From contig CANIUQ010000001.1 of assembly GCA_947470855.1 (NCBI GenBank), positions 1-64,000 on the forward strand: a DNA stretch of 64,000 nt. Direction: 5' to 3'. Positions 20,184 to 31,100 of this stretch are shown here, one piece after another. Source of the DNA: Opitutia bacterium. GTDB taxonomy: Bacteria; Verrucomicrobiota; Verrucomicrobiia; Opitutales; UBA953. The notes under the pieces were generated by a model, which searched no databases, had not been told where the DNA came from, and saw nothing but the letters and a program-made list of their open reading frames with translations. Positions within the stretch are counted from its first letter, which is position 1; the number at the start of each line of letters is the position of its first letter. The position numbers and the translations under genes are program-made.

Positions 20184-20729
20184 ATGCAGACGAATTTCAC
20201 CTTAGTCAGCGATTGCCAAGCGACCCTCATTCCTGCGGGAGATACGGTTATTTTAGAAAAGGGTACCGCTGTCACTGTCACACAAGCTCTTGGCAATTCC
20301 ATTACAGTGCGCACGGCTCTCGGACTTTTCCGAATAGCCGAGAATGACCTCGGGGCGCTTGGTCCTGAAGCACAAATTTATCGGGAAAATAAATCGGCTA
20401 AATCGAATCAAGGTCCATTAGATGTTGAAGCCGTTTGGGAAGCCTTGCGGGAGTGTTTCGATCCCGAAATACCCGTCAACATCGTCGATCTAGGTTTGAT
20501 TTATGATTTAGAATTAGAAGAAGGAAGTGCTGGCGGTAAAAGAGTGAAAGTGAAAATGACTCTGACCGCACAAGGTTGCGGGATGGGTCCTGTTATCGCC
20601 GCTGATGCAAAATCCAAAATCGAAGCTCTCGCTGGTGTGGAAGGTGCGGAGGTGGCTATCGTTTGGGACCCCGTCTGGAATCCACGCATGATTTCCGAAT
20701 TAGGACGAAAGCAGTTAGGGTTAGAATGA
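20184..20729 (+). CDS. sufT: Fe-S cluster assembly protein SufT (MIP18/DUF59 domain)
   Basis: CFDPEIPVNIVDLGLIYDLEL ... MTLTAQGCGMGPVI; SufT-like N-terminal extension. Confidence 0.88.
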   Translation: MQTNFTLVSDCQATLIPAGDTVILEKGTAVTVTQALGNSITVRTALGLFRIAENDLGALGPEAQIYRENKSAKSNQGPLDVEAVWEALRECFDPEIPVNIVDLGLIYDLELEEGSAGGKRVKVKMTLTAQGCGMGPVIAADAKSKIEALAGVEGAEVAIVWDPVWNPRMISELGRKQLGLE

Positions 20730-21868
20730 ATTCACCCCTGCCAAACCCTGGCCGAGGGATTTATTTTCACGTGCCCTTTTGTGCCTCGACGTGCGATTTT
20801 TGCGCCTTTTACCAAGAGCAACCAAAACGCGGAGACATTGATCGCTATCTCTCCGCCATGGAGCGAGAGCTTGAACTTCACCCACCCGGAAAAGTTGATA
20901 CCGCTTTTTGGGGAGGTGGCACTCCAGGTTTATTACCCGCCGAGGACCTCTATCGACTTGGCCAAGCGCTTACTCAAGCCGCCGGAAAGCCTAAGGAATG
21001 GACAGTGGAACTCGCACCCTCCTCGGTTCGGGAGGACAAACTAGCCGCCCTCAAAGAAGCAGGCGTAACTCGTGTCTCGTTGGGTGTGCAAAGTTTTGAT
21101 GAAGAGACTCTTGAAACCCTAGGCCGAAGACATTCACCAAAACAAATCCACGAAGCCTGGCAAGCGATCGAGTCTATAAAATTTGCCAGTCGAAATCTCG
21201 ATCTTATCTTTGGAATTCCTGGACAAGACGAAGAGCGTTGGCTCAAAGACTTAGAGCGCGTGGTGGATTTAAATCCTCAACACCTTTCGACCTACTGTCT
21301 GACCTTCGAAGAAGACACTGCTCTTTTTGTTAAAATGAGTCAGGGAAAAATTAAAATCGATAAAGATCGCGAAGCCTACTTGTACCGCAAAACCTGGCAA
21401 TACCTTGAGCAAAAGGGTTACGCTCAGTATGAAGTTTCAAATTTTGCTCAAAAAGGCTTCGCCTGCGAACACAACCTTATCACTTGGCATATGGGAGATT
21501 GGATTGGCTACGGCCCATCCGCTTCCTCGCAATGGCATGGTCAACGTTGGACCAATCCCGCTAATCTCGAAAGCTGGATTGAAGGCATTGAGCAAAACCT
21601 GCCGCGACGAGAACAGGAAAAATCTCTTTCTCCCTCTGATATCTTATCCGATGCACTTGTTTTCGGATTAAGATTAAATGCTGGAGTTTCGCCTTTTGCC
21701 TTGGCCGAAAGATTAAAAACTTCCTGCCCACAAGGGGTTTTAAGCCTCTTTGCCGATTGCGTGGAAGAAGGATTAATGGAATTAAAAGGCGATTGCTTTT
21801 GTCTCACCGAGGAAGGCCGACTCCGCGCTGATGCGGTTGGCGTAGAGGTTCTGAAGCAATTCGATTAA
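20726..21868 (+). CDS. hemW: Radical SAM family heme chaperone HemW
   Basis: YFHVPFCASTCDFCAFYQ (CX3CX2C), WGGGTPGLL, SLGVQSFDEETLETLGRRH; ATGA overlap with sufT. Confidence 0.93.
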   Translation: MNSPLPNPGRGIYFHVPFCASTCDFCAFYQEQPKRGDIDRYLSAMERELELHPPGKVDTAFWGGGTPGLLPAEDLYRLGQALTQAAGKPKEWTVELAPSSVREDKLAALKEAGVTRVSLGVQSFDEETLETLGRRHSPKQIHEAWQAIESIKFASRNLDLIFGIPGQDEERWLKDLERVVDLNPQHLSTYCLTFEEDTALFVKMSQGKIKIDKDREAYLYRKTWQYLEQKGYAQYEVSNFAQKGFACEHNLITWHMGDWIGYGPSASSQWHGQRWTNPANLESWIEGIEQNLPRREQEKSLSPSDILSDALVFGLRLNAGVSPFALAERLKTSCPQGVLSLFADCVEEGLMELKGDCFCLTEEGRLRADAVGVEVLKQFD

Positions 21869-22632
21869 TTTCCTACAGGAGCGAGGATAGCATCCCAAAG
21901 TTTGGTACGTAATTCGATTGCGGCGAGTGCCGCCTGACCAGCTTCTTGCCATTTTTGGTCATCTTGACCGCAGAGCAGTTCCACCATGCGCAAGGATATT
22001 GCACCATGATGACCTCCATCGACCTCAATGTGCCTCTCAAGGTAATAGCGGAAAGTATCGAGTTTCCCCGGATGCTCTCGGCTCAGTTTCACTACCAGCT
22101 CGTGGAACATATCAGGAATCAAATCCTCTCGGCCAAAAGTAAACGCAGCAGCCACTTCGTGGATTTTTCCAACACTGGCGGCATGAAAAGTATGAGCGGA
22201 AAATTCTGCAGCTCCTGATGGGACTCCAGCGGATTGCAAAGCGGCAGAAGTCGAGGCCTTTGCCTTCACACTGGCTAAAGCTTTCGTCACGGCTTGAGTA
22301 GAGGCACCCGCTTGCTGCATTGCTCGCTGATAAAGTTCAAAATGGCTGATACGTGTTCCTTGAGGATCAACATCCGACTCTTCTCCACAGACAATCTCAT
22401 TAATTAAATAACGAACTTCTGCATCGCCGACGGGGACCCATGGCAAATCAACGCAAGTCAGGTCTCGCTGCAGTCGTTTTAAAAGCGACATAAAATCCCA
22501 AACCGCAAAAACGTGGAACTCCATAAAACGTTGCACGTCTTGCAATGAGGCCATCGAAGCGTAAAGCGGGTGAGCCAATAAACGCTGACGAGCAGGGGCA
22601 ATGGTTTGTCTTATCGTGGCGATTCGGTCCAT
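21865..22632 (-). CDS. DUF3050 family protein, heme-oxygenase/TenA-like helical fold predicted
   Basis: NEIVCGEESD, TFGREDLIPDMFHEL, YYLERHIEVDGGHHG motifs. Confidence 0.82.
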   Translation of the reverse strand: MDRIATIRQTIAPARQRLLAHPLYASMASLQDVQRFMEFHVFAVWDFMSLLKRLQRDLTCVDLPWVPVGDAEVRYLINEIVCGEESDVDPQGTRISHFELYQRAMQQAGASTQAVTKALASVKAKASTSAALQSAGVPSGAAEFSAHTFHAASVGKIHEVAAAFTFGREDLIPDMFHELVVKLSREHPGKLDTFRYYLERHIEVDGGHHGAISLRMVELLCGQDDQKWQEAGQAALAAIELRTKLWDAILAPVGN

Positions 22633-22673
22633 ACCTTACCAACTCCAAACCCCCTAAAAAAGCAAACCGACTT

Positions 22674-23150
22674 CTACTTATTTAGGCCCTTAATCTGACG
22701 CAAAGCTTCATAAGTCGCGATGCCAACGGCCGTTGATAAATTAAGAGACCGCAGAGAATCATTAAACTGAGGGATTTTTAAAGACCGTTCTACCCCCATC
22801 CAGGCATGAACTTCGGCGGGTGCACCAGAACCCTCATTGCCAAAAACCAAACCATCTCCAGGACTAAAGACCACATCCCACAGGCCCTGCTTCGCTTTGG
22901 TCGTTAAAAGCCAAAGTCGTGATGGACGCTGAGGTGACTGTAAAAAAGCCTCCCAGTCAGCGTGGTGATGCACATCTAATTCATGCCAGTAATCCATTCC
23001 TGCGCGGCGCAACTGTTTATCATCTAAGGAAAATCCTAAGGGGTGAATGAGATGCAAACGGCAATCCGTAATCGCGCAAAGTCGACCGATATTACCTGTG
23101 TTCGGAGGAATTTCGGGTCGAATTAAAATGATATGTAGAGGTGGCTTCAC
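22674..23150 (-). CDS. trmL: tRNA (cytidine(34)-2'-O)-methyltransferase
   Basis: IRPEIPPNTGNIGRLCAIT, LVFGNEGSGAP, IPQFNDSLRSLNLSTAVGIATYEALRQ (SPOUT). Confidence 0.93.
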   Translation of the reverse strand: MKPPLHIILIRPEIPPNTGNIGRLCAITDCRLHLIHPLGFSLDDKQLRRAGMDYWHELDVHHHADWEAFLQSPQRPSRLWLLTTKAKQGLWDVVFSPGDGLVFGNEGSGAPAEVHAWMGVERSLKIPQFNDSLRSLNLSTAVGIATYEALRQIKGLNK

Positions 23151-23614
23151 TGACGTCGATGCATGGCTCGAGAGATTTCACGCTTCGCTTCGCGTTCTTT
23201 GATATCTTGGCGACGATCATGCTGCTTTTTCCCCTTACCAATCGCAATAAGACACTTCGCCAAACCATGTTTAAAATAAAGTTTTAAAGGAATAACCGTT
23301 GAACCACCTGAACGAACGGCTTCGGTGAGACGAGCAATCTCTGCCGCGTTAAGCAAAAGACGGCGTGTCCGATAAGGATCGTGATTGTGATGATTCCCAA
23401 AATCATACTCCGCTATGTGAGCATGAAATAAAACGGGGCCCTTGGGAGTAAGCCGAACGAAAGCATCGGCAATATTGGCTCGTCCAAGACGGAGTGATTT
23501 TACTTCAGTACCCAGTAAAACTAAACCCGCCTCAAAAGTTTGGCCAATAAAGTAGTCTCGCCCAGCCTTGGGATTATTAACTTCTGGAAGCGATTGTTCT
23601 TTGTGTTTAGCCAT
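23147..23614 (-). CDS. smpB: SsrA-binding protein
   Basis: NPKAGRDYFIGQTFEAGLVLLGTEVKSLRLGRANIADAF; ...KGKKQHDRRQDIKERE. Confidence 0.96.
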   Translation of the reverse strand: MAKHKEQSLPEVNNPKAGRDYFIGQTFEAGLVLLGTEVKSLRLGRANIADAFVRLTPKGPVLFHAHIAEYDFGNHHNHDPYRTRRLLLNAAEIARLTEAVRSGGSTVIPLKLYFKHGLAKCLIAIGKGKKQHDRRQDIKEREAKREISRAMHRRQ

Positions 23615-23667
23615 GGTGTTATAATTGGCTAACCGCCAAAGACCAAACCACTTTGCAGACCAAAGAC

Positions 23668-23919
23668 TTAGACCTTACTCTGGTCTTCTTCAGCGTATGC
23701 CCAAGTGATTCGACCCTCAATAATTTCGCGTAAAGCGATATCTTCAGGCGAAAGGGTTTCATAGAGATCTCCACCCAAAAGGTGCTTATACTTGGGAGGT
23801 GAGCCTTGAGGACGTTCGGCCGTAGCGCGGAGCTGCTTCACGCGTTTGGAGACAACATTAATGAGAATGTTGGGGTCGGTGATAATCTTTCGAGCATCTT
23901 GCAGGTAGTCGTCGCGCAT
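23668..23919 (-). CDS. rpoZ: DNA-directed RNA polymerase subunit omega
   Basis: NILINVVSKRVKQL ... IALREIIEGRITW. Confidence 0.85.
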   Translation of the reverse strand: MRDDYLQDARKIITDPNILINVVSKRVKQLRATAERPQGSPPKYKHLLGGDLYETLSPEDIALREIIEGRITWAYAEEDQSKV

Positions 23920-24039
23920 AGTAGTTTTCCTTACAGGGAACCGCGAAATCTAGGGTAGCACCCCACTCTGGCAAGCGTTTTCAAGGCTAAAAATCCCTTT
24001 GCTTTAGGCCAAATCACCCAATTACAGTGAGACATCATT

Positions 24040-24456
24040 ATGCAAGAGCCCAAAAACTACGGAGAAACGATGAAGTCTAAAGGTGGACTAGGCCGGCTCA
24101 TCAACGCCCTTCGCTACACTTGGGATGGCTTAAAAGCCGCTGCTGAACATGAGCACGCTTTCAAACAAGAACTGATAGTTGTCTTTCCTCTCTCTATTGC
24201 TGCATGGTTCGTCCCCGTTAGTGCGACGGAAAGAGCCCTCCTTTTTTCAGTCTTACAACTCATCCTCATTGTTGAATTAATCAATTCAGCCATCGAGGCG
24301 AACACTGATCACATCTCTCTCGATCGACATCCGCTGGCCAAAAGAGCCAAGGACATGGGAAGCGCCGCGGTGTTTCTGACTATCGTCATTGCCTTAGCTA
24401 CCTGGGGTAGCGTGCTCTGGCACAACGATCTTATTCAGAAGATTTTTTCAAGATAA
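24040..24456 (+). CDS. dgkA: Diacylglycerol kinase
   Basis: INALRYTWDGLKAAAEHEHAFKQEL, VELINSAIEANTDHIS, KRAKDMGSAAVFLTI. Confidence 0.94.
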   Translation: MQEPKNYGETMKSKGGLGRLINALRYTWDGLKAAAEHEHAFKQELIVVFPLSIAAWFVPVSATERALLFSVLQLILIVELINSAIEANTDHISLDRHPLAKRAKDMGSAAVFLTIVIALATWGSVLWHNDLIQKIFSR

Positions 24457-24490
24457 ACACAAAGAGCCGTTTCTCATCGCCAACAAAAAA

Positions 24491-24508
24491 GGCCCGTGAA
24501 GACGGGCC
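24491..24508. terminator. Bidirectional rho-independent terminator between dgkA and rpmB
   Basis: AAAAAAGGCCCGT-GAAG-ACGGGCCTTTTT with A and T tracts on both sides. Confidence 0.88.
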
Positions 24509-24532
24509 TTTTTGATGCGAAGAGATAAACCC

Positions 24533-24763
24533 TTAAGCCTTGGTAACTAAACCTGCCTTGATGGCCTTAACCGAAACCCATTGACGTTTAACCGAACCGT
24601 TAGGCTGGAGAACGCGAATGCGTTGTACGTTAGGACGGAAGACGCGTTTGGTTTGTTTAACCAACTGAAAACCGATACCACCACTCTTCTTCGATTGACC
24701 GCGGTGAACGATTCGACGGCCCTTGACGGGACGCTTGCCGGTGATGCTGCAGATGCGTGACAT
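24533..24763 (-). CDS. rpmB: 50S ribosomal protein L28
   Basis: MSRICSITGKRPVKGRRIVHRGQSKKSGGIGFQLVKQTKRVFRPNVQRIRV. Confidence 0.93.
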   Translation of the reverse strand: MSRICSITGKRPVKGRRIVHRGQSKKSGGIGFQLVKQTKRVFRPNVQRIRVLQPNGSVKRQWVSVKAIKAGLVTKA

Positions 24764-24837
24764 AGTGTTTCTTGCTCCTTTGTGAAGGTCGGAGCAAACA
24801 CCTGCTTAGCCGATTGGCAAGCGGTAAGTAAAACCCT

Positions 24838-26007
24838 CTAACTTCGTTTCAATGCACGCTCCAAACCCTTTAATCCCTCATTAAACTGCAAAGGATTGAG
24901 CAAAAGGCTCAAAATAACCGAGGGAATCGTTGTCGGCATACCATAAAAATAACCAGGGTGCGCCCAAACACCCTCTTCGAGGGAGTTTAAGAGAAACCTC
25001 TCCTCGGCAACCCCTGAAGGAAGAGCCAAAACACCCATCCAGCCGGCTGGACGATGTAATACGGTGCAACCATGACCCGATTGCTCAGCCCAATTTTTAA
25101 GTGTCATTTCATTTTGCTTCACTCGAGCATTGATGGCGGATCGCATCGACCCTGCGCGACGAAGTAAATCAGGCAAAGCGAGTTGTGCAGGGGTATTAAC
25201 CGAGAGAAAGGCATCCGCAATATGCTCAAGTCGTCGACACGACTCTTGAACAGTGTCGCGGGGACCACTGACAACTATCCATCCCACTTTCAATTGAGGA
25301 GTCAGCGCAACTTTAGACAATCCACTAAGAACGAAATGTGCGATTTGATTTTCTCCCGCCCACGTTCCAGGAGAAATCACTCCCTCCGCGACATAATCTA
25401 AAAAGACTTCATCACAAATAATCGCTAAACTGTTTTTCAGTGCGAAGCCTCTCAACAAATCTCGGTCTCTGCGCCCCACAAAGGCTCCCGTTGGATTTGA
25501 TGGATTAATGCAAAGAATAGCGCGTGTTTGTCGACTCGCCGTCAATGAACTCGGGTCAATCACCCACTCTCCTGCCAGTTGAACCAATCGATATGGACGG
25601 ATAACAACGCCTTCGAGTGCAGCGATTACTTCCAACAGTGGGTAGGCAGGTTCAGGAACTAAAACTTCATCTCCTGGATTACAGAGCAGTTTGAACAACC
25701 AAGCATATCCTTCGCTCGTACTTGCAGTTAAAAAAATTCGGTCTTCGGTCAACCGAACCCCACGAGCCAAATAATAATCCACCAGAGCGGTTCGTGCTGA
25801 AGGCAATCCGTGCGCCTCTGGAATTTGTCGCTGTATACCCTCACGACGTAGCAGAGCCGACAGTTCGGTGAGTGACCAAACGAACCCAGCATTCGCTGGA
25901 TTCGAATCGGCCATATCGATGATAGGTAAACCCGCGATTCGTCGACGTTCCTTAGCCTTACTTAAGGCATTCGTTGAATCGGCAAAGGAAAGTCTGGAAC
26001 TAAACAT
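24838..26007 (-). CDS. Pyridoxal-phosphate-dependent aminotransferase class I/II
   Basis: NPSNPTGAFVG, IICDEVFLDY, LSGLSKVALTPQLKVGWIV. Confidence 0.88.
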   Translation of the reverse strand: MFSSRLSFADSTNALSKAKERRRIAGLPIIDMADSNPANAGFVWSLTELSALLRREGIQRQIPEAHGLPSARTALVDYYLARGVRLTEDRIFLTASTSEGYAWLFKLLCNPGDEVLVPEPAYPLLEVIAALEGVVIRPYRLVQLAGEWVIDPSSLTASRQTRAILCINPSNPTGAFVGRRDRDLLRGFALKNSLAIICDEVFLDYVAEGVISPGTWAGENQIAHFVLSGLSKVALTPQLKVGWIVVSGPRDTVQESCRRLEHIADAFLSVNTPAQLALPDLLRRAGSMRSAINARVKQNEMTLKNWAEQSGHGCTVLHRPAGWMGVLALPSGVAEERFLLNSLEEGVWAHPGYFYGMPTTIPSVILSLLLNPLQFNEGLKGLERALKRS

Positions 26008-26092
26008 AACTCAAACAAGGTGAATCGGGCGGGGGGCGCAAGAGGAACAAAAACTGGTTGAAGTCGAGCCACCTCGCTTTAAGTCTCTGTTT

Positions 26093-27295
26093 ATGTCCCA
26101 GCAAATACTGAAACCCCGAGTTCGTGGCTTTATCTGCATTACCTCTCATCCCGAGGGATGCGCTGCCCATGTCCGTGAGCAGATTGCTTACGTACGCTCA
26201 CGTCCACCTCTACAAGGTGGACCCAAATCGGTTTTAGTTATCGGATCCTCCACTGGCTATGGCCTCTCTTCTCGGATTGCTGCCGCCTTCGGTTCGGGAG
26301 CCGCTACCCTTGGTATTTTCTTCGAACGAAATGGTGAAGGCGACAAACCAGGAAGCCCTGGTTGGTACAATACCGCAGCTTTTCATGCCGAAGCGAAAAA
26401 AGCCGGACTAAAAGCCATCTCCCTCAATGGAGATGCTTTTTCTTCAGAGATGAAAGCGCAAGCGATTGATGCGATTAAAAAGAAGATGCCAGGAGGCAAA
26501 ATCGACCTCGTCGTCTACTCCCTCGCTTCACCACGTCGCACTGCTCCCGATGGAGTAACCTATAAATCAACCCTCAAACCAACAGGCGCTCCTTTTCAGG
26601 CGAAGAATTTAGATACCGATCGCAAAGTGGTTAACGATGTAACCTTGGAAACGGCGAATGCCGAAGAAATCGCCCACACCGTAAAAGTGATGGGGGGCGA
26701 AGATTGGGAAATTTGGATGGAGGAATTGGATAAAGCCGGAGTGCTAGCTACTGGCTGTCAAACGGTGGCCTATTCTTACATTGGCCCTCAAGTAACTTGG
26801 CCCATCTACAAAGATGGCACCATCGGAAAAGCCAAAGAAGATTTAGAGCGAGCCAGCCAAAAGATTGATGCGTTAATGAAACTGCATCGCGGCCGCGCTT
26901 TTGTCTCGGTCAACAAAGCCGTAGTCACTCAAGCTAGCTCTGCGATTCCCGTTGTTCCATTGTATGTTTCATTGCTCTATAAAATCATGAAGGCCAAAGG
27001 AAATCACGAAGGCTGCATCGAGCAAATCCAGCGCTTGTTTGAAAAACAAATGTATAATGGCAACGCCCTCCATTTTGATGAAAAAGGGCGCGTGCGCATC
27101 GATGACTGGGAAATGCTACCCGAAATTCAAAAAGCCGTTTTTGATGTTTGGCCTGCCGTGACCACCGAAACCCTGGAGCAGTATGGCGACTTTGCTGGAT
27201 ATCAGTCCGACTTCCTGAAAAATTTTGGCTTCGGATTAGCGGGCGTTAATTATGACGCACCGACTGAAGTTGAACGCCCGATTGAGGATGCTTGA
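26093..27295 (+). CDS. fabV: Trans-2-enoyl-ACP/CoA reductase (FabV)
   Basis: VLVIGSSTGYGLSSRIAAAFG; SYIGPQVTWPIYKDGTIGKAKEDLE with Y-x8-K. Confidence 0.95.
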   Translation: MSQQILKPRVRGFICITSHPEGCAAHVREQIAYVRSRPPLQGGPKSVLVIGSSTGYGLSSRIAAAFGSGAATLGIFFERNGEGDKPGSPGWYNTAAFHAEAKKAGLKAISLNGDAFSSEMKAQAIDAIKKKMPGGKIDLVVYSLASPRRTAPDGVTYKSTLKPTGAPFQAKNLDTDRKVVNDVTLETANAEEIAHTVKVMGGEDWEIWMEELDKAGVLATGCQTVAYSYIGPQVTWPIYKDGTIGKAKEDLERASQKIDALMKLHRGRAFVSVNKAVVTQASSAIPVVPLYVSLLYKIMKAKGNHEGCIEQIQRLFEKQMYNGNALHFDEKGRVRIDDWEMLPEIQKAVFDVWPAVTTETLEQYGDFAGYQSDFLKNFGFGLAGVNYDAPTEVERPIEDA

Positions 27296-28073
27296 AGTGA
27301 CGAAAGTATTTTCCATAGCCAATCAAAAAGGCGGGGTCGGTAAAACAACCACTGCGGTTAATCTTGCTGCTGGTTTGGCTCGAATGGGTCTACGCACACT
27401 GCTGATTGATCTCGATGCCCAAGCCAATGCCACCAGCGCCCTTGGTCTGGAAAAGACATCTGGAAAATCACTTTATAAAGTACTTCACGGCGAGGCCAAA
27501 GCTGAGGAAATGATTATTCCCACTTCGACCGAAAATTTAGATATCATCCCTTCCGAAGTCGATTTAGCTGCTGTCGAAGCTGAGTTATCCCAATCCGAAA
27601 ACTACCTATCCCGACTGCGCAACGCCATAGCGAGCATCGTTTCCTCTCAAAAATACAAGGCCATCCTCATCGACTGTCCGCCCGCATTAGGCATGCTCTC
27701 AATGAATGCGCTCGCTGCCTCAGACTATTTATTAGTTACCCTCCAAACTGAATATTTAGCAATGGAAGGTTTAGGGCAAATCCTTGGCGTGGTCGAACAA
27801 TTGAAATCTGCGGGTGCAGGCGACACCTTAGCGATTGGCGGGATTTTGCTAACAATGTATGATGTACGGACCAATCTTTCACGGCAAGTAATGGAAGAGG
27901 TCAAAACCCACTTCCCTGATTTGGTTCTCAAGACCATGATTCCTCGAACCATCCGGTTATCTGAATGCCCGAGCCATGGGAAAACTATTTTCCAGTACGA
28001 CGCACATTCTCCCGGAGCAGTGGCCTATGAGGCTTTAGCCAAAGAATTTGCCACCCGCTTTGGGTTAAAGTAA
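27288..28073 (+). CDS. parA: ParA family ATPase (Soj-like)
   Basis: VFSIANQKGGVGKTTTAVNLAAGLA, LLIDLDAQANATSALG; start overlaps fabV stop (ORF track 27252 start rejected). Confidence 0.92.
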   Translation: MLEVTKVFSIANQKGGVGKTTTAVNLAAGLARMGLRTLLIDLDAQANATSALGLEKTSGKSLYKVLHGEAKAEEMIIPTSTENLDIIPSEVDLAAVEAELSQSENYLSRLRNAIASIVSSQKYKAILIDCPPALGMLSMNALAASDYLLVTLQTEYLAMEGLGQILGVVEQLKSAGAGDTLAIGGILLTMYDVRTNLSRQVMEEVKTHFPDLVLKTMIPRTIRLSECPSHGKTIFQYDAHSPGAVAYEALAKEFATRFGLK

Positions 28074-28127
28074 TTCTGGTCGGTTGCTTCGATTTGACCC
28101 GTCGTCATTCCCTCGCTCGATAGGAGG

Positions 28128-31100
28128 GTGATTAAATCACTTCGACGAACTTTCACCGGTGTCCCCACTTATGCTTGGGCCGCCTGTGCCTGTGCGGAAA
28201 GTGCCGAGCACAAAGTTATTGTCCTGATTGCCTCTAATCTCGGAGCTGCCGAAACCTTTGCCGAAGAGACCGCTTCACTTTTAGCGACCCTCAAAGGTGC
28301 GAAGCCCGAAATAAAAATCCTAACCGAACCTGATGCCGCGATTCCAACCTTCGAGGCTGACTGCGATCTTTTAGGCGTCCTCTCTGCCTTGAGACACGGC
28401 CAACACACCGCGCAAAACCCTTTAATCATTGCCTGCACTCCACCGACTCTTCTGCGAGCTTCTCCTTCTCACCAAAAAATAAAACAACGTGAATGGGTGA
28501 TTCGCAAAGGTGACCGACTTTCCATTAAAGAATGTGCACAAAAATTAGCCACGGAATTTGGCTATGATCATGAAGTTCTGTGTGAGCAGCCGGGAGAATT
28601 CGCTCTGCGCGGGGGAATCATTGATGTCTACCCTCTCAACGCCACCATGCCTGTGAGGTTGGATTTGTTTGGCGAAATGGTTGAATCCCTGCGCCCTTTT
28701 GATCCCGCAACCCAACGTAGCGAGGGAGAAATGGAAGGTCTGGTCATTTGTGCACCCAAAGAGGATCTCTCACAGGAAGACCTCGACCCCTTTTACCGTC
28801 ACCTTCCACCTGAAAGTCTCCTGATCGGAGTGAATGAAGTTTTTGAACAACCGATTCTTCAAGAGTTACAGGGTTCGAATTTAAATATTCTCAGTCTTCA
28901 AGACACCGATGACCCCCCCTTCGACTGGGAGGTTAAACCTTTGCTCTCCCAAAGTGCCGACACGCTACGGATTGGGAATGACAACGACTCTCTATCCCAC
29001 CGTTTAGGGCTGATGCAAGAAGCTGCTCGGCAGTGTCGCGATGGGAAGCTTTGCCTTTTAGCGGGTGATACCGAAGGCTCCGTTGAGAGATTACGCCAAG
29101 AAATCAAAGAGCTCTCTCTTACTCATTTCTCTCCGCAGATCATTCAGGCCCGTTTTAGCGGTGGCTTTATACTTCCTGCCCAAAATTTTTCCGGACCCCT
29201 CGCTCAAGGAATCATTCTTCTAACGGAGCGCGAATTATTCGGAAGAAAAAATCGCCCTCTGGCGACTCTTCCACGTCGGCGAACCGCCCAACAACCAGCC
29301 ATCGGGCGAGCTCTTGATTTTGGTGAAATCTCGGAAGGTGATTTTCTCGTTCACGCCACCCAAGGCATTTGTCTCTATCGAGGAATTCGTCCGTTTGAAA
29401 ACAACGGTCGCACCGAAGATTATGTCAGTCTCGAATTTGCCAACAAAGCCACGCTGCACCTACCATTGCGCGAGTCCCATTTATTATCGCGTTATGTCGG
29501 CATCGGCCGAGGTTTACCCAAACTCTCTAAACTCGGCGGTGGAGGCTGGGAGCGCTCGCGCAAACAAGTCGAGAAAGCGACCATCGACTTAGCGACACAG
29601 CTTCTTCGTCTGCAAGCTGAACGAGCCACCAAGCCAGGTCTCGTTCACCTAGCAGACCAAGAAAACCCCTGGATGGGTGAATTCGAACGTTCTTTCCCTT
29701 ATCGCGAAACACCCGACCAAGCAAAAGCCATTCGTGAATGTAAGGCAGACATGGAACAGCCTATTCCCATGGATCGTTTAATCTGTGGTGATGTTGGATT
29801 TGGAAAAACCGAAGTAGCCTTGCGCGCCGCCTTCAAAAGCGTTCTCAGCGGTTACCAAGTAGCCATTTTAGCTCCGACGACCGTTTTAGCTCAACAGCAC
29901 TTCGCCACTTTTCGCGAACGCTTACGTCGCTGGCCAGTCTCAATCGAACTGTTGAGCAGTTTTCGTAGTACTAAGCAAAAGAGTCAGGTACGAGCGAAAG
30001 CCGCTGCAGGCTTGGTCGATATTGTCGTAGGAACTCATGCCCTACTTTCCGATGGAACCTCTTTTGCCAAACTCGGTTTAGTGATTATCGATGAAGAGCA
30101 TCGCTTTGGCGTCAGACATAAAGAAAGGCTCAAGCGTTTACGGACTGAAGTTGACGTCTTAGCCATGAGCGCAACCCCGATTCCTCGAACTCTTTATCTG
30201 GCACTTTTAGGGGCAAGAAATCTGAGTGTCATCGAAACTCCCCCGCGAGAGCGATTACCGATTCGTACGGTGGTTCGTCACTACGACGAGAAATTAGTAA
30301 GCGATGCGATTAAGGCAGAACTCAATCGGGGTGGACAAGTTTTCTATCTTCATAATCGTGTTGAAACCATTCAGGCGGTCGCAGAAAAACTTCGCACATT
30401 AATTCCTCAGGCTAAAATCGTAGTAGGACATGGTCAAATGAGTGCAGGTGAATTAGAAGACACCATGGCCGCTTTCGTCGCTGGCGAGTTCGATGTTCTG
30501 GTTTGCACAACCATCATCGAAACGGGTCTCGATATTCCTAATTGCAATACCTTGATTATTGAAGGCGCCGATCGATTTGGGTTGGCTCAACTTTATCAGT
30601 TACGCGGGCGAGTCGGTCGATTTAATCGCCAAGCCTACGCCTATTTATTTTTACACCATCACACCGCTATTTTAGAAAGTGCACGACAACGTCTGTCTGC
30701 GATTCGTCAATACAACCAACTTGGTGCAGGATTTCGAATTGCCATGCGCGACTTAGAACTTCGTGGCGCGGGCAATATTCTGGGCGCCGAGCAAAGCGGC
30801 CATATCTCCACGGTGGGTTTCGAACTCTACTGCCAACTCCTTCGTCGTAGCGTGGCCAAAGCTAAAGGTGAAAAACAAGCCTTGGTTGAACGCTGTGAGG
30901 TTAACCTCGATTTCGTTTCGTTTGGCAGTCTCAGTGACTCCCTCACTCACTCAGAAGACGAAAAATCTTCCACCCAACTTACCGCAACTTTACCCTCAAA
31001 CTGGATACCAGAAACGCGCCTGCGCATTGAGGCCTTTCGCAAAATTGCCCTTACGACGGATGCTCAAGAAATTGCTGATTTGAAACTAAGTCTCACAGAC

